NCBI GenBank assembly: GCA_033977085.1
Contig: CP138906.1
Span: 2,108,001 to 2,172,000 of the forward strand
Direction: 5' to 3'
Length of the DNA: 64,000 bases
DNA from: Apirhabdus apintestini
GTDB taxonomy: Bacteria; Pseudomonadota; Gammaproteobacteria; Enterobacterales; Enterobacteriaceae
Shown: positions 23,191 through 34,454 of the stretch, in pieces
Position numbering within the stretch: the stretch's first letter is position 1
How the letters are laid out: the number at the start of each line of letters is the position of its first letter
Notes under the pieces: model-generated
Databases searched by the model: none
What the model saw: the letters and a program-made list of their open reading frames with translations, nothing else
What the model was told of the DNA's origin: nothing
Made by a program: the position numbers and the translations under genes

Positions 23191-24351
23191 AAGCTCCCCT
23201 GTATTCAGAGGAGCAGATTAACCCCTGGATCAGTTTTCAACCGCTGGGGTGGATCAGTTTTGCACCGTTGGTAACACATGCCGCAGAAATCTATAATAAA
23301 AACGGCAATAAGCTTGATCTGTACGGAAAAGTTGCAGCAGAGCACAACTGGATCACCAGCGGTGATACTACTAATGGCGACGGCACATACGCCCAGCTTG
23401 GTTTCAAAGGTGAAACCCAGATTAACGACCTGATGACGGGTTATGGTCAGTGGGAATACCGTATTTATGCCAATAAAGCTGAGCCGGAATCTGATGCGCG
23501 CACGCGCCTGGCTTACGCGGGTCTGAAGGTTGGAGAGTACGGCTCTCTGGACTATGGCCGCAACTACGGTATCGTCTATGATGTTGAAGCCTGGACCGAC
23601 ATGTCCCCCTCTTTCTCCGGTGAAACTTGGGCGGGCAACACTGATAACTTCATGACTAACCGCACCACCGGTGTTCTGACTTATCGTAACAGCGATTTCT
23701 TCGGACTGGTCGATGGCCTGCACTTTGGCGTGCAGTATCAGGGCAAAAATGAAGGCAACCACGACGGCGATAACGTTAAAAAACAAAACGGCGACGGCGT
23801 TGGCTTCTCTTTAGGATATGACTATCAGGGTTTTGGCATTATCGGCGCGTACAGCAAAGCCGATCGCTCTGACCTGCAGGCTCTGGACGGTAACGGCGAT
23901 AATGCCGAAGCCTGGGCTACCGGTCTGAAATATGATGCCAACAATATCTACCTGGCAGCGGTTTACTCCGAAACTCGTAACATGACTTACGTATCTAACA
24001 GCACGAATTATACCGTTGCAAATAAAACCCAGAATATTGAATTAATCGCTCAATACCAGTTCGACTTCGGCCTGCGTCCCTCCTTCTCTTACGTGAAGAG
24101 CAAAGGAAAAGATCTGCCGGTGGGCCGTAATGGCTACAGCGACGCCGATCTGGCTGAATACATCACCGCTGGCGCCTCTTACTACTTCAATAAGAACTTC
24201 AGCGTCTATGGTGATTACCGCTTCAACCTGCTGGATGAAAGCGACTTCACGCGCACTTACGGCAGCTTTGTCGGCACCGACAATCAGGCAATGCTTGGTG
24301 TGGCCTACCAGTTCTAATTTTTATTATAACGATATGTTATCCACCTCATTT

Positions 24352-24376
24352 AACAGGGCTTCGGCCCTGTTTTTTA
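24352..24376 (+). terminator. ompF terminator
   Basis: AACAGGGC, tetraloop TTCG, GCCCTGTT followed by TTTTTA, 35 bp past the stop. Its T tract is also the left border of the structured element that follows. Confidence 0.9.
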
Positions 24377-24545
24377 TTGCCAACTGAAAACTACGTCCTG
24401 TGGGCGTGGTCATCAGCAGGTTTTGGCTCTGCCCTGTTGTTTTGGGATTCAAATCTCACAAGACTGGCGGAGACTTTTTTAAGGAATTCGGTATGCCCCT
24501 CCGGGGCATCAAGCAATGCCGCCTTCTATGAAGGCGGATTTTTAC
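24369..24545 (+). repeat. ~180-nt structured intergenic element, copy 1 (possible RNA)
   Basis: Shares about 80% identity over its full length with 49199-49379 read on the minus strand. It begins in the ompF terminator T tract (GTTTTTTATTGCCAACTG) and ends with a terminator-like hairpin CCGCCTT-ctatg-AAGGCGG then ATTTTTAC. Internal hairpins: ACGTCC-tgt-GGGCGT; GGGAT...ATCTC; ATGCCCC-tcc-GGGGCAT. Several differences between copies keep base pairing. No open frame is shared. I do not recognise it among ERIC, BIME or known sRNAs. Confidence 0.85.
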
Positions 24546-24664
24546 TTCGATAACACTCGAAGTTATTTGATATTCACCGCGCTTTTTCCCGCTAACGGTT
24601 GGCAATTTAATTTTCTACCGTTACTCTGGTTGTGAATCCTTTCTGCTTGCAATGGAACCTCGTC

Positions 24665-25854
24665 ATGTTTGAAAACATCACCGCCGCGCCCGCCGACCCT
24701 ATCCTGGGGCTGGCCGAACTGTTTCGTGCCGACGAACGCCAAAATAAAATTAACCTCGGGATTGGGGTGTATAAGGATGAAACGGGGAAGACGCCGATTT
24801 TGACCAGTGTCAAAAAAGCGGAGCAATACCTGCTGGAAAATGAAACGACTAAAAATTATCTGAGCATTGATGGCATTCCTGAATTTGGTCTTTGTACTCA
24901 GGAATTACTGTTCGGCAAAGGCAGCCCTATTGTAGAAGCAAAGCGTGCACGTACGGCACAAACGCCGGGCGGCACTGGCGCTCTGCGCGTAGCGGCCGAC
25001 TTCCTGGCTCGTAATACCGCTGTAAAGCGCGTTTGGGTCAGTAACCCAAGCTGGCCAAACCATAAAAGTATTTTTAACGCCGCCGGGCTGGAGGTATGTG
25101 AATACACCTGGTACGACGCCCAGGCCCACGAGCTAGATATGCCAGGCCTATTAAGCAGCCTGCAAAATGCTCAGCGCGGTGATGTGGTACTTTTTCACGG
25201 CTGCTGCCATAACCCTACCGGCATTGATCCCACCCTGGAGCAGTGGCAACAGTTAGCCACTCTTTCTCAGGAAAAAGGCTGGCTGCCGCTATTTGACTTT
25301 GCCTATCAAGGATTCGCCCGAGGGCTGGAAGAAGACGCCGAAGGGTTACGCGCTTTGCCGCTACTCACACCGAGCTACTGGTAGCCAGCTCTTATTCTAA
25401 AAACTTTGGTCTGTACAATGAGCGCGTGGGCGCCTGCACGCTGGTTGCCTTCGATGAAGAACAGGCAGGGTGCGCATTCAGTCAAATGAAAGCCGGGATC
25501 CGCGCCAATTACTCCAATCCACCGGCCCACGGCGCCTCTGTGGTCGCCGCTATTCTGAGTAATGACACGCTGCGAGCGATTTGGGAGCAGGAGTTGAGCG
25601 ATATGCGGCAGCGCATTCAACGCATGCGCCAATTATTCGTTAATACCCTTTCAGAAAAAGGGGCCAGCCAGGATTTTGGATTTATCACTCGCCAAAACGG
25701 CATGTTTTCTTTTAGTGGATTAAGCAAAGATCAGGTCATGCGGCTGCGCGACGAGTTCGCCATCTACGCCGTCGCTTCCGGGCGCGTAAACATTGCCGGT
25801 ATGACACCGGATAACATGTCCCCGCTCTGTGAAGCCATTGTTGCTGTACTGTAA
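24665..25854 (+). pseudogene. aspC: Aspartate aminotransferase (one-base frameshift as read)
   Basis: PLP enzyme of fold type I interconverting aspartate/2-oxoglutarate and oxaloacetate/glutamate. MFENITAAPADPILGL start, SNPSWPNH, CCHNPTGIDPT, DFAYQGF and the PLP lysine motif SSYSKNFGLYNERVG are present. The frame breaks at 25354-25356: CGCTTTGCC has three T where four are needed after EGLRA, giving a TAG. The remaining frame runs to AIVAVL-TAA. 1190 bp is exactly one short of 396 codons plus stop. Leader DNA contains the structured element copy 1. Confidence 0.94.
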
Positions 25855-25861
25855 TCTCTTA

Positions 25862-25890
25862 TTGCGCTGGCTGCTATTTGCACCAGCGCA
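25862..25890 (+). terminator. Hairpin after aspC
   Basis: TGCGCTGG, 12-nt loop, CCAGCGCA starting 9 bp past the aspC stop. The stem is good but no clear T tract follows, so the terminator role is uncertain. Confidence 0.5.
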
Positions 25891-26120
25891 CCTCTCACTC
25901 ATCTCTCCAAATACTCAATGTTTCGTATTTTGTAGGCCTGTTTTTTGCTGCCAAAGCCTGTCGCGCGTTGTCTAATCCTTACGTTAAGACACTCAAGTTA
26001 TACGCAGAGGCTAGCTACCCCGGCAACCGGCCTCTTCTGCCGTAAATAAATATCTTCATTAAAATCGAAAAATTAGGACATCATAGAGTAAGGGGAGAAA
26101 ACGGCGGGCAAAACGCATGT

Positions 26121-26212
26121 AAGGGGTAGAAAGAATCACTGACCCCGTTCCGAAGAGGGGCCGATATTCAAAAACTACCCCTCTTGGAGGTAGCCTCGAT
26201 ATTTTTTAGCCG
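26121..26212. ncRNA. Candidate structured RNA with alternative pairings
   Basis: Four complementary blocks in 65 nt: AAGGGGTAG (26121-26129), GACCCC (26141-26146), AAGAGGGG (26153-26160) and CTACCCCTCTT (26175-26185), followed by ATATTTTTT. Block 1 can pair with 2 or with 4, block 3 with 2 or with 4, so two exclusive folds exist. The last fold (8-bp AAGAGGGG/CCCCTCTT) precedes a T run. It sits between convergent aspC and gloC with no reading frame. Confidence 0.4.
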
Positions 26213-26238
26213 TCAAGCCGGGCATTATTCGGCCGACG

Positions 26239-26871
26239 TTAGCCCCTGTAAAAAGGGTTGTGCCGACGTTCATCGCCCAGCGTTGAGTTCGGCCCATGGC
26301 CTGGGATAAAAATTACGTCATCCCCAAGGGGTAATAACTTATTGCAAATGGACTCAATAAGCTGCTGATGGTCACCGCGAGGAAAATCGCTACGACCCAC
26401 TCCGCCTTTGAAAATCACATCGCCAGAAAACAGCAGCCGGGAATCGTCATGGAAAAACACGACGTGGCCGGGCGTGTGGCCTGGGCTGTGTAGAACGCGC
26501 AGCACAATATTACCCAGAGTGATCCTATCATCTTCGTCCAGCCAGCGGTCAGGCGTCAATGGCGGACAATGCGCCAGCCCAAACATTTGGCTCTGCTGTG
26601 GCAGCCCCTGAAGCCAGAACGCATCTTCTTTTTGCGGGCCAACAATAGGCACGCCATAGTGAGCCGCAAGTTCTGCCGCAGCGCCAACGTGATCAAGATG
26701 TCCGTGCGTCAATAAAATTTGATTAACGGTAACCTGCTTTTCCGCCACGACCTGCTGAATTCGCTCAGCATCACCACCGGGGTCAACCAGCGCCGCAAGA
26801 CGGGTTGCATTACACCAGATTAGTGAACAATTCTGGGCAAAGGCCGTTACCGGAATGATGTGATAGTTCAT
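26239..26871 (-). CDS. gloC: GloC (YcbL), metallo-beta-lactamase-fold glyoxalase II
   Basis: Intact, 210 aa. The THGHLDHVG motif (about residue 56) is the HxHxDH dinuclear metal site; later metal ligands are in HSPGHTPGH, SGDVIF and PGHGP. The enzyme hydrolyses S-D-lactoylglutathione in methylglyoxal detoxification. E. coli YcbL has 215 aa; this one stops five residues earlier after NPFYRG. No indel. It is the first gene of a leftward run downstream of ycbK. Confidence 0.93.
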   Translation of the reverse strand: MNYHIIPVTAFAQNCSLIWCNATRLAALVDPGGDAERIQQVVAEKQVTVNQILLTHGHLDHVGAAAELAAHYGVPIVGPQKEDAFWLQGLPQQSQMFGLAHCPPLTPDRWLDEDDRITLGNIVLRVLHSPGHTPGHVVFFHDDSRLLFSGDVIFKGGVGRSDFPRGDHQQLIESICNKLLPLGDDVIFIPGHGPNSTLGDERRHNPFYRG

Positions 26872-26911
26872 AGAAGCCTCTTTAATCTGGCTACGGCCAC
26901 TGATTTATCTA

Positions 26912-27459
26912 TTACCAGTGCCTGACAGGGCCAGTATCAATATGCACAAAGTTACTTCGTGGGTAATATCCTACACCACCGGCGCGCATAGACAGAGCGG
27001 CTTTGCGTATCTGCGTGAGCGCAACCCCTTCAATATGAAAATCCATCGCCTGCCCTTTCGTGTGATAACTATGTTTCGCCACACCCCGACTTTGGGAGCG
27101 AAGATGGCTATTTGTTACCGGCGAACGATAGCCTGAAATCAACTGAATTTGTTTACGGGTGCCTAATAAGCCCTGCAGGCGAAAAAGCTGATCAAACAGG
27201 CGGGGATCGATATTCCGGGTTTTATTTGCGCGAAAATCGCGGAAGAAATAATTCAGGCGGGCTAGCTCATCTTTAATATAGCGCTTGCCATCAAAGAACT
27301 CCGCCTTAATGATTTCGCCCGTATGAAGATTATTAAGCGTCAGGATACGCGGGCGTGGCGTAGAGAGCATTGCGAAAGACGGCGTTGGTAACATAGCCGC
27401 GCCCAAGGCCATTCCCCCAGCGTCAAGAGTTTACGGCGGTTAGCGTCGAATTTATCCAT
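26912..27459 (-). pseudogene. ycbK: YcbK, DUF882/M15-type murein endopeptidase MepK homologue (one-base frameshift)
   Basis: ATG 27459 starts MDKFDANRRKLLTLG, a twin-arginine-type signal (NRRKLLTLG), and the peptidase domain follows. Zinc motif SYHTKGQAMDFHIE plus FVHIDTG are the H-x6-D...H ligands of the M15 family. E. coli YcbK (MepK) cleaves meso-Dap cross-links made by L,D-transpeptidases, which fits the adjacent ldtD. A run of five G (coding strand) at 27414-27418 needs six. 548 bp is one short of 182 codons plus stop. Confidence 0.9.
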
Positions 27460-27676
27460 GATAGTCAGGTCTGCAAGGTAAAATAGTCAAACTTCCCTTC
27501 ACTCACTGCGAATACCCGGCGCTCATGGCGCGCGTAGCTCATAAAAAATCACTGAACGAAAGCATTCTTTGGCCGGTTTTACCGACTCAACAAGTGGCAA
27601 AGGTATAAATATGCACATCTGGCGCACTGTGCGAACATTAACCGCCAAAAAGGATGCGTCAAGGCACGGCTGTAGG

Positions 27677-27716
27677 CCAGAATGCACGTTAATACATTAT
27701 TCAACGTACATTCTGG
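27677..27716. repeat. Inverted repeat in the ldtD-ycbK gap
   Basis: CCAGAATGCACGTT and AACGTACATTCTGG form a 14-bp stem with one mismatch around a 12-nt AT-rich loop. There is no T tract on either side, so it looks like a cruciform, operator or mRNA processing site rather than a terminator. Confidence 0.6.
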
Positions 27717-27753
27717 ACGACCATGTTGACGTTAATTATTTAGAATTACTACA

Positions 27754-29527
27754 TTACTGAATGAGTTGCCCGGCTTTAGCCAATATTTTAACGCCGCTGC
27801 GGGCAGTGAGATCGTAATTGTAAATATCTGTACGATACTGTATCTGTCCGTCTTTACCGACAAAAGCAGTCAGGTAATAGAGGCTGACGGGAATATGCTG
27901 GCGTATATTCACATAGCGCGTATTCCCCTCTTTTAGCGTCGAAGAAATACGCGCATCATTCCAGCCGGCATCCTGCAATAAAATATTCGCTAAGTCCGAA
28001 GCTTTATTTACCCTGACGCAACCAGAGCTTAACGCCCTGGTACTTTTATTAAACAAATTATGATTTGGCGTATCGTGCAGATAAATAGCATCTGAACTGG
28101 GCATATTAAATTTATAGCGCCCCAGTGAGTTAGTCGGTCCAGGCGCCTGCTGAAAACGAAATGGTATATTGGTAGGGCTGATACTTGCCCAATCAACCCC
28201 CATGGATTTACCGTATCGGCATTACTGCTCCAGCCGCGTAATACGCGATAATTATGGCGCTCCAAATAGCCAGGATCATTGCGAAGTTTCGGTAAAATAT
28301 CGTTACGCGCCAGCGTCGGTGGAACATTCCACGGTGGATTGAGCACGACATTATTTAGGGCGCTGCTCATCATCGGCGTTTTACGGTCGGGCCTCCCGAC
28401 AATCACGCGCGATGCCAGCGCCTGATTACCGTTTAGGTAATAGACCAGTGAAAAATCAGGAATATTTACCAAAATAGCGGTTTGCGTATTACCGGGCAGC
28501 AACCGTAAGCGCTGTATATTTAGCGCGATCAGTGCCGCACGCTCCTGGGGTGTAACATTAAGCCACTGGCGCGTGGAAGGGCCAATAGAACCGTCCGCGC
28601 CAAGTCCCTGCCACGCCTGAAAGCGCTTCACCCCCTCCACTAGCCTGCGGCTATAAACCTGCCGCCCCGGGGATGTAGTCTCGCTTTCACCGGGCAAAGC
28701 AATCGAATCCCCTTTTTCAAGCATGCCGGTACGTTGAAGAATTTCACGCAGTGCAGGTACATCCGCGCTAACCTGCCCGGGGCGCAAAGTCGCCGTTGCC
28801 CGCAGCATTGGCCATGGCCGCGTATCTGCAGCCAGCTCAAGCAATGACTGATGCAATGTCTGATATTGGGGATTTTGCGGTGCCAGCGTTGCGATAAACG
28901 CCGCCGCATTGCCGCGGTCGACCGCCAGCTGCCATTGATTAATCACCGCCAGCGGGGCATTACAAGCGCGTAGGGCCGGGTGCTGTACAGCCAATTATTG
29001 CCGTGTACCGGCAATGCTGCCACGTACTGCAAATAACCCATCATTGCATCAGACAGCACGATATCACGCGCGATGCCGTTAATATTCGGATCGGTAAGTA
29101 ACTCTACCCATCGGGAAAATTGCGGTTGAAACCCCGCTATCGCCACTTCCGCCAGTTGCTGCTGAAATGCGCGCACCGCATCGCGATCCTCCCACATAGG
29201 CTGCATATTGCGCGCGCCATAGAGCAGAGAAAGCGCGTTCATATAAACCGGCGTATATCCGGAAGGCAGCGAGGCTTGTAGCTGTGAACGACTCTGCGCG
29301 ACGCCCATATTGCCTTCGGCAGGCGGCATACCAAACAGCGCCGCCATAGCAGGCGACGGCGCTTCTGGCTGCGCTAATCCTTCTGGCTGCGGCGATATGG
29401 TAGAAGCGCCATCGGCGGCAAGAGCGGCGGGTTCATCTGCCCACGTCAGCCCCGATAACGTGAGACTTAAAAGTACGCTCGCGGCTAGCGCCCGGCGTCG
29501 AAAACATCTTAATTTCGTAAGCAACAT
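27754..29527 (-). pseudogene. ldtD: L,D-transpeptidase LdtD (YcbB) (two one-base frameshifts)
   Basis: Periplasmic enzyme that makes 3-3 cross-links in peptidoglycan. N-terminal signal peptide (RRALAASVLLSLTLSGLTWA), then a scaffold domain and a peptidoglycan-binding helix bundle (RLVEGVKRFQAWQGLGADGSIG). The YkuD catalytic domain has HDTPNHNLFNKSTRALSSGCVRV holding the His and the nucleophile Cys. Breaks are at 28954-28957 (C run, coding strand) and 28204-28205, each a one-base loss. 1774 bp fits 591 codons plus stop minus two bases; E. coli has 615 aa. Confidence 0.92.
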
Positions 29528-29905
29528 CCCTTGCCTCCTGGTATTTATAGTTGCTATATGCCAACGGGCGACTGCGGTATGAAGGCCTTATTCGCCCCCT
29601 TCACGGGACCGGTACAGTCTTCGCCACGGCGCTGTGCTTTTACGCACGTCCATGTACGCCAGGCTCATTTACGCCAGAGACGGCGTTAAAATTAGCGATA
29701 GCTAATAGTTACACCGTTTACTCCCAGTATATAAAGAGAAAAAATCCGTGCCTGTGTAAGTGTAAAGAAAATTCAAACCGGAAAATCGTATTAAATGCGG
29801 TTAGCGCACTCACCTGCCACATCAGAGGGCACCCATGTGATTACGCACGGCTCGTGCTCAGAGCCAGCGACTCGCCGCTATTGCCGATGCGATATCCGTC
29901 AGATG
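29528..29905. other. Intergenic region between ldtD and mukB
   Basis: About 380 bp with the ldtD promoter side at the left. No frame resembles a known protein and no RNA gene is recognised. Confidence 0.45.
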
Positions 29906-29909
29906 AATA

Positions 29910-29949
29910 AAAAGTGCGCTGGGGCGATACTTAGCCTCAGCGCACTTTT
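29910..29949 (-). terminator. mukFEB operon terminator
   Basis: AAAAGTGCGCTG...CAGCGCACTTTT, a 12-bp perfect stem extendable by GGGC/GCCT to 16 bp with an 8-nt loop, 37 bp beyond the mukB stop. It ends in A/T tracts on both strands. Confidence 0.9.
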
Positions 29950-29985
29950 CAAGAGAACTTACGCCCTCAGTGCACCGAACGTATA

Positions 29986-32900
29986 TCAGGGTAAGGTCGC
30001 ATCAGCGGCCTGGGTTTCGCCGCTGGTTACGCTGCCGGGAAGCGGCGGCGCGGCAAAACCGCGTAAACCCACAACGTGCACGTGTTCATGATTATTATGC
30101 ACTTTACGCACCAGCTTGTAGGTAGTCCCTTTCTCGGGGCTGATATTTTCGGGCGCAGCGATAACCAACTGCATTTCAAGCCGCTCACACAGTTCGAACA
30201 GCGTATTAATAGAGCGTGCATCAAGGCGCGCCGCTTCATCAAGGAATAGCAGCCGACACGGCGAAATATCCTTTCCGCGCAGCCGATGCGACTCATCTTC
30301 CCACGACTGTACAACCATCACCAGGATAGACATCCCGGTACCGATCGCCTCACCGGTTGAAAGCGCGCCGCTTTCAGCCCGCAGCCAGCCGTCTGAACCG
30401 CGATTGACCTCAACCTCCATTTCCAGATAGTTGCGATAATCCAGCAGTTCTTCGCCGATAGTCTGTGGAGTGCGATTTCCCATATCAATCTGCGGATTCA
30501 GGCGCTGATAGAGCTTCGCCAGGGCTTCTGAAAAAGTCAGGCGCTGGCTGTTAAACAGATCCTGATGCTGTTCATGCTCCTCAGAGAGCACTTCCAGCAG
30601 CATCGCATGCGCTTCGCGTACATTAACGTTAAGCCGCACGCTTTTTACCTGTCCGAAAGAAACGCTTTGCAATCCCTGGTTGAGCATCCGAATGCGGTTC
30701 TGCTCACGCTGAATGGTTTTACGAATAATATTCGCCACGCTGCGCGAGCTGATAGCCAGCTTCTGCTCACGCGCAGTCAGCTCTTCCGTTAAACGATTAA
30801 GTTCAATTTCCATCTGCTCGATAGCTTCTACCGGGTCATCGGTACGAATAATATCCTGACGAATACGCTCGCGCAGATGCTGGTACACCGCGACAAAAAA
30901 CTGGATTTTACGTTCCGGCCGTTTGGGATCTTCCGATAAACGCAGTACGTCACGCAGATGCTCGTTATCAGCCACCGCCAGACGCAGCGCACCCAGCGCT
31001 TTATCCGACATTGAGCGTAGATCGTCTCCTGACTGGTACGCCAGTTCGCGGCGATGCAAACGGCGCTCAACGCCATTTTCTTTCACCATGCGCATCACAG
31101 CGCACCAGCCCGCTTTCGATACCACTACCAGTTCGCGTTTCTCACAATATCCACGCTCAAGGCGCTTCAGTGAGCGGGTCAGGTTGTCCATTTCCGCTTC
31201 GCAATAAGTAAGCTGTTTTTCAAGCTGATTACGTCGGGCGCGATTATTACTGAGCATTGCATGTAACTCATCGCGCCGCATCCGGGCGCGTTCCTCTGCG
31301 CCAACATCGGCGCGAACGCCGATATCTTTTAACTCACGATGCAAATCCGCCAGCAGTTCGCGTTTGGTATCAAAAGAGCTTTTTAACGACGCCAGAAGCT
31401 GGTTTCCCTGATTAAGCTGCGCCACGTGGCCCCGCAGTGCATCGCGCGCGTGGGAGCGCTCCGTTTCGGCCTGCTCTAGCCGGCGACGAAGTTTTTCGTT
31501 CAAATCGCTATTGCCGCTGAGCATTTCGGCCGAATCCGTATAGCTGAAATGCGCGCGACGCTGTACGACTTCCGTCAGCGCAAAGGCCTGCTGGCGTGCT
31601 TCACGCTGCGCCTGCTGCGCCAGGCATAATCCTGTTTAAGCTGCTCAAACTGTTCCGGATCGCTTTGCAGCACCGCAGCGATTTGCTCCAGTTTACTCAG
31701 GGAATTGCCGTGCTGCTGAATAAAGCGCGCATCTTCCTGCGCCTCATCGAGCCGCTCTCTCACTTCGTCACAGCGATCGGCCAGCGTTTCATCAGTAAGC
31801 AAATCCAGCCGCGGAAGCAGGCGGTTAAGCTGTGAAACGCCCTCTTTCGCCTGCTCATACTGGGCGCGCTGCTGCTGATTATCGCTTTCGTGCGTATTTA
31901 GCGCGCGCTCAATCTCGCTACGCCGCCCGTTAAGCTGACGTATCGCCGCTTCCGGATCGTCTTCAAAGGCGACCGACAAATGTTGGCCGATAAAACAGCT
32001 CGAATGCCTGATGCAGACGCTGGGTTTTCTGTACGTCGAAAGAGAGCGTCGCATAGCGCTCCGCCAGCGTTTCGCGTTCGCCATGCAGTGATTCAATCCG
32101 GCTTTCGCGCGCCGCGCGCCAAACAGCGGCAGCGCCGGGAAGCGCGAGTAACGCCACTGGCGATCGGCGACTTTCACCACCACCGCTTTCTCCAACTCTT
32201 CGGCGCTGAATACACTGTCATCAAACGACTGGGGATCGCCTTCAATTAAATAAAGATCTTCCGGGCAATCCTCCAGCCCCTCCAGCAGATCGCGAACCCG
32301 GGAAAGGTCAGGTACCACGATCGCATGGCGGGAAGGCCCGTATAGCGCGGAGTAGTAAGGCGCATCTTCCAGTCCGACATCATCGTAAATCTCAGATAGC
32401 AGCACTCCGCCAAAACGTTCAGCCAGCGCGCTCAGGCGCCCGTCCTCCGCGCCGCCGGGCTGGCTCAGCCGCTCAATTTCTTCATCTACAGCGCGCTTGC
32501 GGGCACCGACCTCATCGCGCTCGACCATCGCTTCACGCTCGCGCTCCAGCAGCTGCTGCAAATACCCGGTCACTTCAGCGCCCGAAGAGAATGTTTCGCC
32601 GCTTTGCTCGCTAATCTGATTGAGGCTATTTTGGGCTGCAAGCCAGACCGGCGCACGTTGGGTGAGGGTTTTAATCGACGCCTGCAATTGCTCCAGTTCC
32701 TGACGCAGCGACAGACGCTGTTCGCTCGCCGCCGCAACATCGTCCTGCAGCGCGGCAATGCGCGCTTCAAGCTCACCGTGCAAGGCGTCAAGTTCATCTG
32801 GCAGGTAATCACGCCCTTGCCGCTTACAGAACTCGCTGAGCAGCCGCTCCGCATCCTGCTGTTCGCGCAGCCGCTGTTCAAGTTCGTTTAGTCGCGCCTG

Positions 32901-34454
32901 CAGCCCCTGAAGCTGCTGGGCGCTATGGCGCCTGTCGTTCGCCTCGCGCAGTAATTCGCGAGCGGTATTCCAGGCATCGCCGCGCGCCAGCGGGCCATTA
33001 ATCGCCACAACGAGTTGATATGCCTCCTCAAAACGCGCATGCGCCGCACTGGGAGACATTCATTTTCTGCTCCAGCGACAGAAGATTTTCCGTCGCCTCA
33101 CGCTCTTTGGTCTGGAAAGTATCCAGCCACTGCTCCGCGCTTTCCGCCGTTAAATCAGGCAGATGACAAAGCTCCCGCGCGCGCTCAAGCGCCTGCAGTG
33201 CCTGCTGGTATTGAATAGCTCGCGTCTGCTGCACATCCAGTGCCTGCTGATAGTCGGCAAGCTGGCTCTTTAGCTCGTCGACTTCCAGCTCCGCTGCCTC
33301 GGCGCGCGCTTCATTTTCTTCCTGCCGCTCCTGGGCTTCGGCGACGATTTCACTCTGCTCTTCAAGACGCATCTGCAGCTCTTCGAGGTCGCCCTCATAG
33401 CGCTCGATTTTTCCTGCTGTCGCAGCGCCGTCTGCACCAGGTTCAGATGATCGCTGGCCGCCTGATAATCCGTTTCTAAATCGCTTTCTGCACCGGTGTG
33501 TTCAGACAATTCGCGGGCCATCTCTACGTGTTTAAACTGCTCAGAAGCCAGGCGCTGTCGGCCGGTAAATAGCTCACGGCGCAGCGCGATAGCCTCATCG
33601 AGATGGATGCGCCGCTCATTGGCGTGACGCATATAATCCGCGGCTACATAGTCCGTCGCTTCGGAGATCAGATGCTTAAACAGGTCGCGATCTGATTGCG
33701 TGACTCTGATAGCCTCAAGCGTCATGCGGTTTTCCCGCAGCGCTGCTTCCATATCCTGGAAGGCTTTGCGCACACCGCCGTTCTCCGGCAGCAAATAGTC
33801 GCGCAGAGAACGCGTTATCGCGCTGGAAATCCCGCCGTATAGCGAGGCTTCGATCAATTTATAGTATTTGCTGCGATCCGATGCCGAGCGCAGACGACGT
33901 GCCACCACGCCTAAATCGAACATCAGAGAGTGGTAGTCGGTGATGGAGTTAAACTGTTTGAACTGAACGCCCTCAATCGCCTCCGCTTTATCCTTCAATT
34001 CCTGCAGAGTTAATACACGCGCCTGACGTTCGTTTAGTGTTTCAGTGAGTAGCTGAGTCGGCAGTATCGCCGTCGGCAGCCCCTGAATAGCGAAAGGTTT
34101 GATATCGACTTTACGGTCGCGCCCCGCCACCTGCTGCAGCCGAACGCCAACCAGCACGCGCTGGTGCCGCGAGTTTACGACGTCGAGTACAGAGTAACAG
34201 ACGCCCGCTTTGAGTTTACCGTGCAGCCCTTTATCGCGCGACCCACTGGTTGCGCCAGCTTCAGTCGTGTTACGAAAGTGCAGCAGGGTTAAATCCGGGA
34301 TCAGCGCCGTAACAAACGCCGCCATGGTCGTTGATTTCCCGGCGCCGTTTCCGCCGGAAAGCGTGGTCACCAGTTCATCCAGATCAAACGTTCTGGCGAA
34401 GAAACCGTTCCAGTTAACCAGCGTCAGTGAGCGAAATTTTCCGCGTTCAATCAT
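29986..34454 (-). pseudogene. mukB: MukB, chromosome condensin SMC-like ATPase (about five indels)
   Basis: N-terminal head has GGNGAGKSTTMAAFVTALIPD (Walker A, about residue 34), then long coiled coils around a hinge (LSEIYDDVGLEDAPYYSALYGPSRHAIVVPDL). The C-terminal head carries LSTGEAIGTGMSI signature and RLLFLDEAARLD (Walker B). Indels lie near 33410 (A run), 33062 (one A gained), 32110 and 31987 (a compensating pair that scrambles about 40 residues), and 31620 (one C missing). E. coli MukB has 1486 aa; the 4469-bp span fits. Its start overlaps the mukE stop region. Confidence 0.93.

Noticed and set aside
23268..23276. TTG start inside the IS end giving an N-terminally altered OmpF
   Set aside because: It would give LVTHAAEIYNK without a signal peptide; simply the read-through of the IS end.
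29551..29910. Long frame in the ldtD-mukB gap
   Set aside because: No recognisable motifs, no ribosome binding site, and it overlaps the ldtD promoter region.
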